From Citrobacter sedlakii NBRC 105722 (GTDB lineage: Bacteria; Pseudomonadota; Gammaproteobacteria; Enterobacterales; Enterobacteriaceae), in contig NZ_BBNB01000002.1 in NCBI RefSeq assembly GCF_000759835.1, forward strand, positions 592,438 through 656,437: 64,000 bases of DNA, written 5' to 3'. Positions 19,138-27,667 of the stretch are shown one piece after another (position 1 is the stretch's first letter; every line of letters starts with the position of its first letter). A model generated the notes under the pieces. The model saw only the letters and a list, made by a program, of their open reading frames with translations, was not told the DNA's origin and searched no databases. Both the position numbers and the translations under genes were made by a program.

Positions 19138-19710
19138 ATGAGCAACCTAGGCAATAACCAGGGTGAGAATCATCTGCCCGTAACGCCGCCACCTGAAATC
19201 GTCCCCATCACCCTGAATGTCAACGGCAAGCCGCAGCAGTTGCACGTGGATACCCGCACCACCCTGCTGGATGCGCTGCGTGAGCATCTGCATCTGACCG
19301 GCAGCAAAAAAGGCTGCGATCATGGGCAGTGCGGCGCCTGTACCGTGCTGCTGAACGGTCGTCGCATCAATGCCTGTCTGACTCTGGCGGTGATGCACCA
19401 GGACGCCGCAATCACCACCATTGAAGGGTTGGGCACGCCCGACGCGCTGCATCCTGTGCAGGCCGCTTTTGTGCGACATGACGGCTACCAGTGCGGCTAC
19501 TGTACGCCGGGTCAGATTTGCTCTTCCGTCGCGATGTTGCAGGAGATCGAAGAGGGGATCCCCAGCCACGTTACGCTGGATCTGGTCTCGCCGCCGGAAA
19601 TGACCGCGAACGAAATTCGTGAACGGATGAGCGGCAATATCTGCCGCTGCGGGGCATACAGCAATATCCTTGCCGCCATAGAAGATGCCGCCGGGGAACT
19701 GAAGCCATGA
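19138..19710 (+). CDS. paoA: PaoA-like aldehyde oxidase iron-sulfur subunit, without Tat signal
   Basis: Small subunit with two [2Fe-2S] clusters of a xanthine-oxidase-family molybdoenzyme, passing electrons from the Mo site of PaoC to FAD in PaoB. Cluster ligands are visible in [15 protein letters not shown] and NAC (plant-ferredoxin type) and in [10 protein letters not shown] with [10 protein letters not shown]. The protein is 190 aa; E. coli PaoA is 229 aa because it begins with a twin-arginine signal peptide, which is missing here. The region upstream of the ATG encodes no RR motif and the start follows GGAGG, so this looks like the true N terminus. The stop overlaps paoB by four bases (ATGA). 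Confidence 0.92.
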   Translation: MSNLGNNQGENHLPVTPPPEIVPITLNVNGKPQQLHVDTRTTLLDALREHLHLTGSKKGCDHGQCGACTVLLNGRRINACLTLAVMHQDAAITTIEGLGTPDALHPVQAAFVRHDGYQCGYCTPGQICSSVAMLQEIEEGIPSHVTLDLVSPPEMTANEIRERMSGNICRCGAYSNILAAIEDAAGELKP

Positions 19711-20657
19711 AAGCCTTTACCTACGAGAAAGCGGCAACGCCCGCAGACGCGGCCTCCAGCGCCCGCCGTCATGGCAATGCGAAATTCATTGCGGGCGGCA
19801 CGAATCTGCTCGATCTGATGAAGCTGGAAATTGAAACGCCCACCCACCTGATCGATGTGAACGGTCTGGATCTGGATCAGATTGAGGCCAGCGCCGACGG
19901 CGGCCTGCGGATTGGCGCGCTGGTGCGCAATACCGACCTGGCGGCTGACGAGCGTATTCGCCGTGATTACGCGGTGCTTTCCCGCGCCCTGCTGGCTGGC
20001 GCGTCGGGTCAGTTGCGTAATCAGGCCACGACGGCGGGAAACCTGCTGCAGCGCACGCGATGCCCCTATTTTTATGATACCCACCAGCCCTGCAATAAAC
20101 GCTCGCCGGGCAGTGGATGCGCCGCGCTTGGCGGATTCAGCCGTCAGCATGCCGTGGTTGGCGTCAGCGACGCCTGCATCGCCACCCACCCCAGCGATAT
20201 GGCCGTGGCGATGCGCCTGCTTGACGCGGTTGTCGAGACGGTGAACCCGGACGGCAACGAGCGCCGTATTCCCGTCGCTGATTTTTATCGCGCCCCGGGC
20301 GACACGCCGCATCTCGAAAATGTCTTACAGCCAGGCGAGTTTATCGTTGCCGTTACCCTTCCCCCTCCCGTGGGTGGGACGCATATTTATCGTAAGGTGC
20401 GCGATCGGGCCTCATATGCGTTCGCGCTGGTCTCGGTTGCCGCCATTGTGCAGCCAGACGGCACCGGACGCGTGGCGCTCGGCGGCGTCGCGCACAAGCC
20501 CTGGCGAAAGGCGGAAGCCGACGCACAACTGCCGCACGGCGCGCAGGCGGTGTATGACGCGCTGTTTGCCGACGCGCATCCCACGGTGGAAAACGCATTC
20601 AAGCTAATCCTGGCGAAGCGGACGCTCGCCTCAGTGCTGACAGAAGCGGGGGCATAA
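19707..20657 (+). CDS. paoB: PaoB-like aldehyde oxidase FAD-binding subunit
   Basis: FAD-binding middle subunit of the Mo-enzyme complex, 316 aa. The FAD-site motif [16 protein letters not shown] near residue 30 and the [20 protein letters not shown] segment identify the CO-dehydrogenase flavoprotein family. The cysteines at [20 protein letters not shown] and the following C in [13 protein letters not shown] match the extra [4Fe-4S] insertion known from E. coli PaoB. It overlaps paoA by four bases and ends three bases before paoC, so the three subunits are translated together. Confidence 0.93.
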   Translation: MKAFTYEKAATPADAASSARRHGNAKFIAGGTNLLDLMKLEIETPTHLIDVNGLDLDQIEASADGGLRIGALVRNTDLAADERIRRDYAVLSRALLAGASGQLRNQATTAGNLLQRTRCPYFYDTHQPCNKRSPGSGCAALGGFSRQHAVVGVSDACIATHPSDMAVAMRLLDAVVETVNPDGNERRIPVADFYRAPGDTPHLENVLQPGEFIVAVTLPPPVGGTHIYRKVRDRASYAFALVSVAAIVQPDGTGRVALGGVAHKPWRKAEADAQLPHGAQAVYDALFADAHPTVENAFKLILAKRTLASVLTEAGA

Positions 20658-20660
20658 GCG

Positions 20661-22859
20661 ATGAAATTTGAAAAACCAGCAGGAACCAATCCTGTCGATC
20701 GGATGCGCGTAGTGGGTCAACCGCACGATCGTATTGATGGCCCCAAAAAAACCACCGGTACCGCCCCTTACGCCTATGAATGGCATGATATCGCACCGGA
20801 TGTGGCGTACGGCTATATCGTTGACGCCGCGATCGCGAAAGGCCGTATTATTTCGATGAATACCCAGCCCGCGCTGAACGCGCCGGGGGTATTCGCGGTG
20901 GTGACCGCAGAAAACGCCGGTCCACTCGGCAAGGGCGAGCGTAACGCCGCCTCCCTACTGGGCGGACCGGACATTGAGCATTACCAGCAGGCGGTAGCGC
21001 TGATCGTGGCGGAGACCTTCGAGCAGGCGCGCGCGGCGGCCTCTCTGGTCCAGGTTGAGTACCAGCGCGAGCCGGGCGCATACGATCTGGCAAAAGAGAA
21101 ACCGTCGGTCACCACCCCGCCGGAGGATCAGCCCGATCAGGACGTCGGCGATTTCGCCACCGCATGGGCAACGGCGGCGATGAAGCTGGACGCGATCTAT
21201 ACCACGCCTGACCAGAGCCATATGGCGATGGAGCCTCACGCCTCGATGGCCGTCTGGGAAGGCGACAAACTGACCCTCTGGACGTCAAACCAAATGATTA
21301 ACTGGGCGCATACCGATCTGGCCGAAACGCTGAACATCCCGCAGGAAAATATCCGCGTGATCTCGCCTTATATTGGCGGCGGCTTTGGCGGCAAGCTGTT
21401 CCTGCGCAGCGATGCCCTGCTGGCGGCGCTGGGGGCGCGAGCGGTGAAGCGCCCGGTCAAAGTCATGCTGCCCCGCCCGCTGATCCCGAACAACACCACC
21501 CACCGTCCGGCAACCATCCAGCATATTCGCATCGGCACCGATCGCGACGGTAAAATCAGCGCTATCGCCCATGACAGCTGGTCCGGCACCCTGCCCGACG
21601 GCACACCGGAAACGGCCGTTAATCAGACCCGGTTTCTCTATGCAGGCGCGCATCGTCATACCGGTTTGCGCCTCGCCAGGCTCGATCTGCCGGAAGGCAA
21701 CGCCATGCGCGCGCCCGGAGAAACGCCGGGGTTGATGGCGCTGGAGATCGCGATCGACGAGATGGCGATCAAGGCCGGCGTGGATCCGGTTGAATTTCGC
21801 ATTCTTAACGACACGCAGGTGGATCCGGCCAACCCGGATCGCCCTTTCTCGCGCCGTCAGTTGATCGCCTGTTTGCGCACCGGCGCTGAGCGCTTCGGCT
21901 GGCAACAACGTCACGCCACGCCGGGAGAAGTCCGCGAAGGCAACTGGCTGATCGGCATGGGCATGGCGGCGGGTTTCCGCGATAACCTTGTCGCCCCTTC
22001 CGGCGCGCGGGTGGCGCTGGACGCCAGCGGTACGCTGACCGTTGAAACAGACATGACTGACATCGGCACCGGCAGCTACACCATCATCGCCCAGACGGCG
22101 GCGGAGATGCTCGGCCTGCCGCTGGAAAGCGTCGACGTCAGGCTGGGCGACTCCGCCTTCCCCATTTCCGCCGGTTCCGGTGGACAGTGGGGCGCCAATA
22201 CCTCCACCGCAGGCGTATACGCCGCCTGCGTCAAGTTACGGGAATCCATCGCCAAAAAACTGGGCTTCAACCCCGAGACGGCGGTATTTGAAGCAGGAGA
22301 AATCTGCGGCGACGGACGCCGGGTTTCGCTTCGCGAGGCGACAGCAGACGGTGCGCTGAATGCGGAAGATAAGATCGAGTTTGGCGATTTAGCGGAGAAA
22401 TACCAGCAGTCCACCTTTGCAGGCCACTTTGTGGAAGTTGGCGTTGACGCCGCGACCGGCGAGATCCGGGTACGCCGGATGCTGGCGGTGTGCGCCGCGG
22501 GCCGCATTCTGAATCCGAAGACCGCCCGCAGCCAGGTGATTGGCGCCATGACCATGGGGATTGGCGCCGCGCTGATGGAAGAGCTGGCGGTGGACACGCG
22601 GCAGGGTTATTTCGTTAACCACGATCTGGCGGCGTACGAAGTGCCGGTACATGCTGATATCCCTGAGCAGGAGGTGATTTTCCTGGATGACACCGACCCG
22701 ATCTCCTCGCCAATGAAAGCGAAAGGCGTCGGCGAGCTGGGGCTTTGCGGCGTCAGCGCGGCTATCGCTAACGCGGTCTATAACGCCACGGGCGTACGGG
22801 TGCGGGATTATCCGGTCAGACTGGATTCGTTGCTCAGTGAGCTGCCGGATGTGGTGTAA
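20661..22859 (+). CDS. paoC: PaoC-like aldehyde oxidase molybdenum-binding subunit
   Basis: Large catalytic subunit that binds molybdopterin cytosine dinucleotide and oxidises aldehydes, notably aromatic ones, to carboxylic acids. It is 732 aa, as in E. coli PaoC. The Mo-cofactor segments GGGFGGKLFLRSDALLAALG and GSGGQWGANTSTAGVY are present, and the catalytic glutamate lies in KGVGELGLCG near residue 693. No gap or frameshift is seen. E. coli PaoABC is periplasmic, exported by the Tat signal on PaoA; with that signal absent here the complex may stay in the cytoplasm. Confidence 0.94.
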   Translation: MKFEKPAGTNPVDRMRVVGQPHDRIDGPKKTTGTAPYAYEWHDIAPDVAYGYIVDAAIAKGRIISMNTQPALNAPGVFAVVTAENAGPLGKGERNAASLLGGPDIEHYQQAVALIVAETFEQARAAASLVQVEYQREPGAYDLAKEKPSVTTPPEDQPDQDVGDFATAWATAAMKLDAIYTTPDQSHMAMEPHASMAVWEGDKLTLWTSNQMINWAHTDLAETLNIPQENIRVISPYIGGGFGGKLFLRSDALLAALGARAVKRPVKVMLPRPLIPNNTTHRPATIQHIRIGTDRDGKISAIAHDSWSGTLPDGTPETAVNQTRFLYAGAHRHTGLRLARLDLPEGNAMRAPGETPGLMALEIAIDEMAIKAGVDPVEFRILNDTQVDPANPDRPFSRRQLIACLRTGAERFGWQQRHATPGEVREGNWLIGMGMAAGFRDNLVAPSGARVALDASGTLTVETDMTDIGTGSYTIIAQTAAEMLGLPLESVDVRLGDSAFPISAGSGGQWGANTSTAGVYAACVKLRESIAKKLGFNPETAVFEAGEICGDGRRVSLREATADGALNAEDKIEFGDLAEKYQQSTFAGHFVEVGVDAATGEIRVRRMLAVCAAGRILNPKTARSQVIGAMTMGIGAALMEELAVDTRQGYFVNHDLAAYEVPVHADIPEQEVIFLDDTDPISSPMKAKGVGELGLCGVSAAIANAVYNATGVRVRDYPVRLDSLLSELPDVV

Positions 22860-22868
22860 GGAGAGTGT

Positions 22869-23801
22869 ATGCAGCAATCGCTTATCGGCCTGACGGACGC
22901 GCCGGGCAGGACGCCCCAGGCTGCCTTTCTGACCGATGATAGCCGGGATATTTTACGCTTTGCGCTGGAGGCGTTAGCGAACGGTATGGGGGCGGCGCTG
23001 GTGACGCTGGTCGACATCCGCGGCGGCGCGGCGCGTCCGCTGGGGGCGCAGATGACCGTACGCGAGGACGGACAGTATTGCGGCTTTGTTTCCGGTGGGT
23101 GTGTGGAAGGGGCGGTCGCCTTTGAAGCGATGGAGGCGATCCGCTGCGCTCAGGATCGCACTGTGCGCTACGGTGAAGGCTCGCCGTGGTTCGACATTGT
23201 GCTTCCCTGCGGCGGGGGGATTACCCTCAACATTCATACGCTGCGTTCGGCACAGCCGCTGCACGAAGTCTTGCATCAGCTTGAACGCCGCCAGCCCGTG
23301 ACGTTGCGCTACTGCCCGACCTCACAAACGTTAGCCGTTCAGCCTGGTTACAGCAAAACACGCTGGCGCAACGGCGAATTTGCGCTGGGCTTTCGCCCCT
23401 GCGTGCGGGTCATGATATTTGGTCGCTCCGTGGAGGCGCAGACCACCGCGCTGCTCGCCGAAGCGGCGGGCTACGATGTGCAGCTTTGCGCCGACGCCAC
23501 GCTTTTCCCGCCACCGGATGCCGATACGGCGGTACTTTTGCTCTGGCACGATCTTGACCGCGAATTTCCCGTTTTGCAGGCGGCGCTGGCGGCAAAGCCG
23601 TTTTATATCGGCGCGCTGGGCAGTTACCGCACGCACCAGAAACGGGTTGCCCGACTTTGCGCACACGGCTGGCGACAGAAGGATATCGCCCGCATCAACG
23701 CGCCTGTGGGCATTTTTCCCAAAGCGCGCGATGCCCGCTCGCTGGCGCTGTCAGTGCTGGCGGACGTGGCGGCGACGCGGCTGAAAAGCGAAGCATCCTG
23801 A
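22869..23801 (+). CDS. paoD: XdhC/PaoD-family molybdenum cofactor insertion chaperone
   Basis: Binds and sulfurates MCD cofactor and inserts it into PaoC. The 310-aa protein has the XdhC N-terminal domain (GAALVTLVDIRGGAARPLGAQM, and FVSGGCVEGAVA with its conserved cysteine) and a C-terminal Rossmann-like domain (VRVMIFGRSVEAQTTALLAEAAGYDV, then YIGALGSYRTHQKR). It follows paoC by nine bases and its TGA overlaps the ATG of the mocA-like gene, so it is part of the same operon. Confidence 0.92.
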   Translation: MQQSLIGLTDAPGRTPQAAFLTDDSRDILRFALEALANGMGAALVTLVDIRGGAARPLGAQMTVREDGQYCGFVSGGCVEGAVAFEAMEAIRCAQDRTVRYGEGSPWFDIVLPCGGGITLNIHTLRSAQPLHEVLHQLERRQPVTLRYCPTSQTLAVQPGYSKTRWRNGEFALGFRPCVRVMIFGRSVEAQTTALLAEAAGYDVQLCADATLFPPPDADTAVLLLWHDLDREFPVLQAALAAKPFYIGALGSYRTHQKRVARLCAHGWRQKDIARINAPVGIFPKARDARSLALSVLADVAATRLKSEAS

Positions 23802-24355
23802 TGTCGTCGCCGGTGGTGATTGTTCTGGCGGGCGGAAAAGGCGAACGCTTTACCAGGGCTGGCGCCTCCGGGCATAAGCTGGATGCGCGGATTGGCGCGG
23901 ATTCAGTGCTCGGGCATGTGCTCCGGGCGGTTGACGATGCCGGGTTGCGCTGGCACCTTGTCCGGCCCGCTGGCGGAACAAGCGGCATGGGGGTATCCAT
24001 TACGCAGGGGGTTCACGCGACGGCTGAGGCGAGTGGATGGTTGCTCCTGCCTGCGGATTTACCGTTGATTCGTCCTGCGTCGCTGCAAGCTGTCGCGGCG
24101 GGGTTAGCGCAATATTCGGTGGTCGTGCCCTGGTATCGTCAGCAGCATGGGCATCCGGTCGGGTTTGGACGTCGTTGGCTACCGCAGCTGCTGGCGCTGT
24201 CTGGCGACACGGGCGCGAAGGCCATCGTGCATACTGCGCGTACGGAAAACGAGGTCTACGATCTGGCGCTGGACGATGCGGGTATCACGTTTGATATCGA
24301 CACCCCCGACGATTTGCGGGCGGCCCGCCTGCATAGTCATACAGAACGGCGGTAA
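23801..24355 (+). CDS. MocA-like molybdenum cofactor cytidylyltransferase
   Basis: Probably transfers CMP from CTP to molybdopterin, giving the MCD that PaoC needs. The 184-aa protein has the nucleotidyltransferase signature LAGGKGERF near the N terminus, the acidic metal site LLPADLPLI and the HGHPVGFG substrate motif typical of MocA/MobA proteins. Its ATG overlaps the paoD stop (TGATG). In E. coli the corresponding gene (mocA) lies elsewhere on the chromosome, so an in-operon copy is noteworthy. The consensus LAAGxSxRMG is altered to LAGGKGERF, so some divergence from the classical enzyme is visible. Confidence 0.82.
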   Translation: MSSPVVIVLAGGKGERFTRAGASGHKLDARIGADSVLGHVLRAVDDAGLRWHLVRPAGGTSGMGVSITQGVHATAEASGWLLLPADLPLIRPASLQAVAAGLAQYSVVVPWYRQQHGHPVGFGRRWLPQLLALSGDTGAKAIVHTARTENEVYDLALDDAGITFDIDTPDDLRAARLHSHTERR

Positions 24356-24635
24356 CAGGGAACGCGCGCATCCTGCGTCGGGCCGTTATAGTCCGGCTGT
24401 TACATGGCCTGACCTTCACGCTGGATGATTATAATACCCCTATGACCTTATCTTTTATTTTCCTTGCCTGCCACACGGTATGCCGGAATAAGCCGCAACG
24501 AATTAACCCGGTCGCATAGCAATGCGCACTACGGCCTGGATGTTTAATTCGTTATTTAAAAATAAACAATCTTTCTCTATAGCATTCGTAGCCAGTCTGG
24601 ATAATTGCGTTGACTTACTTGCCAGGCTAACACAG

Positions 24636-25034
24636 ATGAAAAGATTATCCCGAAATGTTTTGTTTATGACTTTATTTACGCTCACCGCCTGCAGCGCGAC
24701 GGGAGCAGATAAGATTGAACCAATCCGACAGATGCAAATTCCGCTTGTGCTACCGAACGATAGCGCGGCGAAAATACCTTTATCGCAACTTGCTTCGTTG
24801 TACCAGTACAATCATCAGCATATCTCTACGCTGTCGGCGTCGATAAAAACGCGTTATTTGCAGGAAGTGAAGCCGAAAGAGATATTTGAACACGATAATG
24901 ACGTGCAGCGCGTTTACGCAGCGTTATCGAAACTGGAAGAGTTGCAGATGATGAATGAACATTACTTTACGGAGAGAAATGAGACGGGGTTACGCAAAAT
25001 TGAAAACGCCCTGTCTCCGCTTATGCGTGGATAA
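24636..25034 (+). CDS. hypothetical lipoprotein (132 aa)
   Basis: A small lipoprotein of unknown function. The ATG at 24636 begins MKRLSRNVLFMTLFTLTACSA, a lipoprotein signal with lipobox LTAC, so Cys19 would be the lipidated residue; an Asp is not at +2, so outer-membrane sorting is expected. The mature part is helical, with leucine/lysine/glutamate-rich stretches and no cysteine. The frame extends further upstream but the lipobox decides the start. The gene converges on the OmpA-like gene at a shared terminator. The 280 bp between mocA and this gene contain no further gene. Confidence 0.7.
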   Translation: MKRLSRNVLFMTLFTLTACSATGADKIEPIRQMQIPLVLPNDSAAKIPLSQLASLYQYNHQHISTLSASIKTRYLQEVKPKEIFEHDNDVQRVYAALSKLEELQMMNEHYFTERNETGLRKIENALSPLMRG

Positions 25035-25066
25035 AAAAAACCGACACGTCGTGTGTCGGTTTTTTT
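25032..25066. terminator. bidirectional terminator between lipoprotein and OmpA-like genes
   Basis: A run of eight A, a 9-bp stem (AACCGACAC / GTGTCGGTT) and a run of T serve both the lipoprotein gene (plus strand) and the OmpA paralogue (minus strand). Confidence 0.9.
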
Positions 25067-25069
25067 CAT

Positions 25070-26113
25070 TTACGTGTCGCTGATTTCCACGACCACCCGG
25101 CGGTCCGGTGACAGACAGTTAATCAGTGTCTGCCCTTGCTGGCCGTCACACTGTGCGCCGGTGACGGATTCGCTTTCGCCACGACCCTCGGCGCGAATAT
25201 TTTGCGCCGGGATCCCCAGAGTCATCAGCGCGTCGGCCACCGTCTGCGCACGGCGGGCGGAGAGTTCCTGATTATACCCCTCGCTGCCAGTACGATCGCT
25301 GTACCCTACTACTACGGTGGATTTATCTTTCGCAGGCTGCAGACCCGGGCTGTTATAAAGCTGACGAATGGCTGACTGGCCTTCCGCGGTCAACGTTGCC
25401 GAGTTGTAGTCAAACATCACGTCAGATTTCAGGTTGAAATGCCGCGGTTCCGGCGCGGGTGCGGGCGCGACAACCGGGACCGCCACGGCAGGCGCATCAT
25501 CGTGTTGACCAAAGCGGTAGGTTACGCCGGCAGTCACGGAACTGACGTCACTGCTTACGCCAATCTGGTTGGCGTTGCCGACGTTGCTGACCCACTGGTA
25601 TTCGACACGGCCAGCCCAGTTTTTATTGAAGGCGTATTCCGTACCGACGGCCGCCAGTGGACGCACGCCAGTTTCAAAACGGTTATGCCCGCTGACGTCA
25701 GACTCCGCGCGATAGCCCATCGCCCCTGCACGGCCATAAACATCCCAGTTATTCGTGACGGCATAGCTGGCTTTCAGAGACATTTGCAGACCCTGCGCCT
25801 TCAGTTTTGCCCCCGAGCCACCGTGCTGACCGGCGATCTGCATATTGCCTAAGTAGTCGTAACCGCCTTCCACCGCCAGCCACGGGGTGATTTGATAGCC
25901 GGTGTAAATCCCTCCGCCGACGTTATCACGATCGATATTAAAATGATTCGAGTCATTATTATTTTCGACCGCTTTGGCACCGGTTTTCGCATCAAAATAA
26001 TGTGACCAGCCAAATTTTGCGCCGCCGTACCAGGTGCCCGCGTCCGCTGCCGCGAAGGCAGATGTGGCGCTGAACGCATTCGCGATAATTAAAGCTATTA
26101 CTGTCTTTTTCAT
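25070..26113 (-). CDS. OmpA-family outer membrane protein (OmpA paralogue)
   Basis: A 347-aa outer-membrane protein with the full OmpA plan: signal peptide MKKTVIALIIANAFSATSAF ending in A, an eight-strand barrel (about residues 22-185, starting GTWYGGAKFGWSHYF), an Ala/Pro hinge (VPVVAPAPAPEP) and a C-terminal peptidoglycan-binding domain (GYSDRTGSEGYNQELSARRA, then the Cys pair of CDGQ...INCLSPDRR). The sequence differs enough from core OmpA, in the barrel especially, to be a second copy rather than ompA itself, which lies elsewhere in enterics. The ATG at 26113 fits the signal peptide. It is transcribed in the same direction as the regulator upstream. Confidence 0.9.
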   Translation of the reverse strand: MKKTVIALIIANAFSATSAFAAADAGTWYGGAKFGWSHYFDAKTGAKAVENNNDSNHFNIDRDNVGGGIYTGYQITPWLAVEGGYDYLGNMQIAGQHGGSGAKLKAQGLQMSLKASYAVTNNWDVYGRAGAMGYRAESDVSGHNRFETGVRPLAAVGTEYAFNKNWAGRVEYQWVSNVGNANQIGVSSDVSSVTAGVTYRFGQHDDAPAVAVPVVAPAPAPEPRHFNLKSDVMFDYNSATLTAEGQSAIRQLYNSPGLQPAKDKSTVVVGYSDRTGSEGYNQELSARRAQTVADALMTLGIPAQNIRAEGRGESESVTGAQCDGQQGQTLINCLSPDRRVVVEISDT

Positions 26114-26226
26114 GTATTTCCCGTTTACCTGAACCTGAGTTAGATTCGTTTGCAAAGTGACTCAGTGGGCAAACGATATAACGAAAGTCGCAACGGGTTA
26201 ATTCGTTTTCTGTTTAATTTTAAATT

Positions 26227-26856
26227 TTAAAAACTCTCGGGAAGATGACCCAGTTCAAGCAGATACCCCCCGCGCTTGAAGGTGATATATTTCCCCTGTT
26301 TGAGCGCAGAGAGGACGTTCAGTATACTGCTGCGCGATAAAAGCGTGCGATCCTGAATATAGTCAAGAATGGTGGTACGCATACGCGTTTCTTCAGGCAA
26401 TAATATCATTTCATGCAGATGGTTACGTATTACCGAATAGGTACGTTGCTGCACGATCTGCGCATCGCGATATATCAGATATGCCGTATGGTAAGAGAGC
26501 AACGCCGCCACGTCTTCCCAGACGCCCTCCTGACGAAAGCGCGCCGCCGCCAATTGCGCATCAACACGCAGTACGGTGGAGACTGATTCTGTCCGCAATA
26601 TATGACCTTGTGTCGGCTGTATCATTTCTGCGATTCCGAACAGGTGCGGTTCGTAAACCGTAACGATCAAAAGACCATCCGAAGCGCGAAGAATGGACAG
26701 TTCGCCCTCCAGCAGTAAATACATCTGCTGGCGGCCTTTATAAGTCCAGGTCATCCGTTTTCGCGGTGCAACGGTCAGTTTTTCTGCGACCGGCTCAATG
26801 ATCGCCGTCAGGCGGGCGATGGATTCCTCGGGGCGAACGGGAGGTAAAACAAGCAT
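26227..26856 (-). CDS. IprA/YaiV-family winged-helix transcriptional regulator
   Basis: A 209-aa Crp-like regulator of the IprA type. The N-terminal cyclic-nucleotide-binding-like fold (KGRQQMYLLLEGELSILR, then GIAEMIQPTQGHILRTES) is followed by a long central helix and a C-terminal winged helix (ILDYIQDRTLLSRSSILNVL, ALKQGKYITFKRGGYLLEL). The pattern matches Salmonella YaiV/IprA, linked there to peroxide resistance, but conservation is moderate and this is a distinct paralogue. It lies 114 bp upstream of the OmpA-like gene on the same strand, which suggests that it may control that gene and itself. A palindrome at 26868-26883 lies just upstream of its start. Confidence 0.8.
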   Translation of the reverse strand: MLVLPPVRPEESIARLTAIIEPVAEKLTVAPRKRMTWTYKGRQQMYLLLEGELSILRASDGLLIVTVYEPHLFGIAEMIQPTQGHILRTESVSTVLRVDAQLAAARFRQEGVWEDVAALLSYHTAYLIYRDAQIVQQRTYSVIRNHLHEMILLPEETRMRTTILDYIQDRTLLSRSSILNVLSALKQGKYITFKRGGYLLELGHLPESF

Positions 26857-26867
26857 GACGGATCCTT

Positions 26868-26883
26868 ATCACTGAAAAGTGAT
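26868..26883. promoter_or_regulatory. inverted repeat upstream of IprA-like gene
   Basis: ATCACT and AGTGAT flank GAAA, 12 bases before the start codon of the regulator. A symmetric site in this place may be an autoregulatory operator; no binding is known. Confidence 0.4.
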
Positions 26884-27047
26884 GTCAGTATAGTCCAGTC
26901 GGGACGCGCAATAAGATAGTCAAAAATGTATTCATGCTTCGTTGTAAAAAGTCAGGGGAAAGAAATGACTGCCGGGATGACTGCCCTGCGTGATTATCTA
27001 ACCCTACAGGAATTTATTTTCCTGAGGAGCATAAATGTTGTTTATTT

Positions 27048-27443
27048 TTAAATTTCGGACGCGTTACGCCGGTTAAATTGCTGTTCGATGATACGGTTTC
27101 CCCACTGGTCGCCCTGCCACTCTTTTTCAAGCCTGAAGCCAAAAGATTCATACAGCCGACGCGCCGCCGTCAGCTTATTAAAGGTCCATAAATGTACCGT
27201 ATGGAAGCCTTTCTCATCACAAAACCGCATGGCTTCAGCCAACAGTCTTCGCCCGATGCCATGCCCCCGGCAGCCATCATCCAGAATGAACCAGCGCAGG
27301 TGCGCCTCTGTTTCAAGAAGAGTATGCACTGCCGAGGGCGAATAGTCGGTGGCCGCCAGCGTATTGGCCATAAATCCTAACTCACGAACCATCAGGCGAG
27401 AGGAAATGCGAATGTCTCTGACAACAGGTGAATCAATGTTCAT
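27048..27443 (-). pseudogene. internally deleted MarR-GNAT fusion gene
   Basis: An intact 131-aa frame that looks like the two ends of a family of about 300-aa proteins joined in frame. Residues 1-43 resemble the first helices of a MarR-type regulator (IRISSRLMVRELGFMANTLA, then SPSAVHTLLETEAH); residues 44-131 are the second half of a GNAT acetyltransferase, with the acetyl-CoA loop RGHGIGRRLL and ARRLYESFGFRLEKEWQGDQ. The DNA-binding helix and wing of MarR and the first half of the GNAT fold are missing. It could be a decayed gene or a short product with a new role. A palindromic operator-like site lies just upstream. The interpretation rests on remembered family architecture. Confidence 0.65.
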
Positions 27444-27461
27444 TGAGTGCTCTCCGAAATT

Positions 27462-27480
27462 TAGTTGTGCTATACAACTA
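27462..27480. promoter_or_regulatory. palindromic operator-like site upstream of MarR-GNAT remnant
   Basis: TAGTTGT-GCTAT-ACAACTA is a perfect 7-bp inverted repeat with a 5-bp spacer, 18 bp upstream of the start at 27443. MarR proteins bind such sites and commonly control themselves. Two further GTTGT half-sites lie near 27493-27507. Confidence 0.6.
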
Positions 27481-27667
27481 TGTAGAGTGCGGTTGTCAAC
27501 GAAGTTGTGATTGTGACCAGCCCCCAGTCTTAGATACGACCGTCAGTGAGTGATGTCGTTTTGCGTTGATGACGCGATAGGCTGAAACAGGCGACATATC
27601 CTTCTGAGTTAGCCGCCATTCCGCCAGAAAGAGCAGAATAACTCAATATCGGCCCGACACTTAGCTG

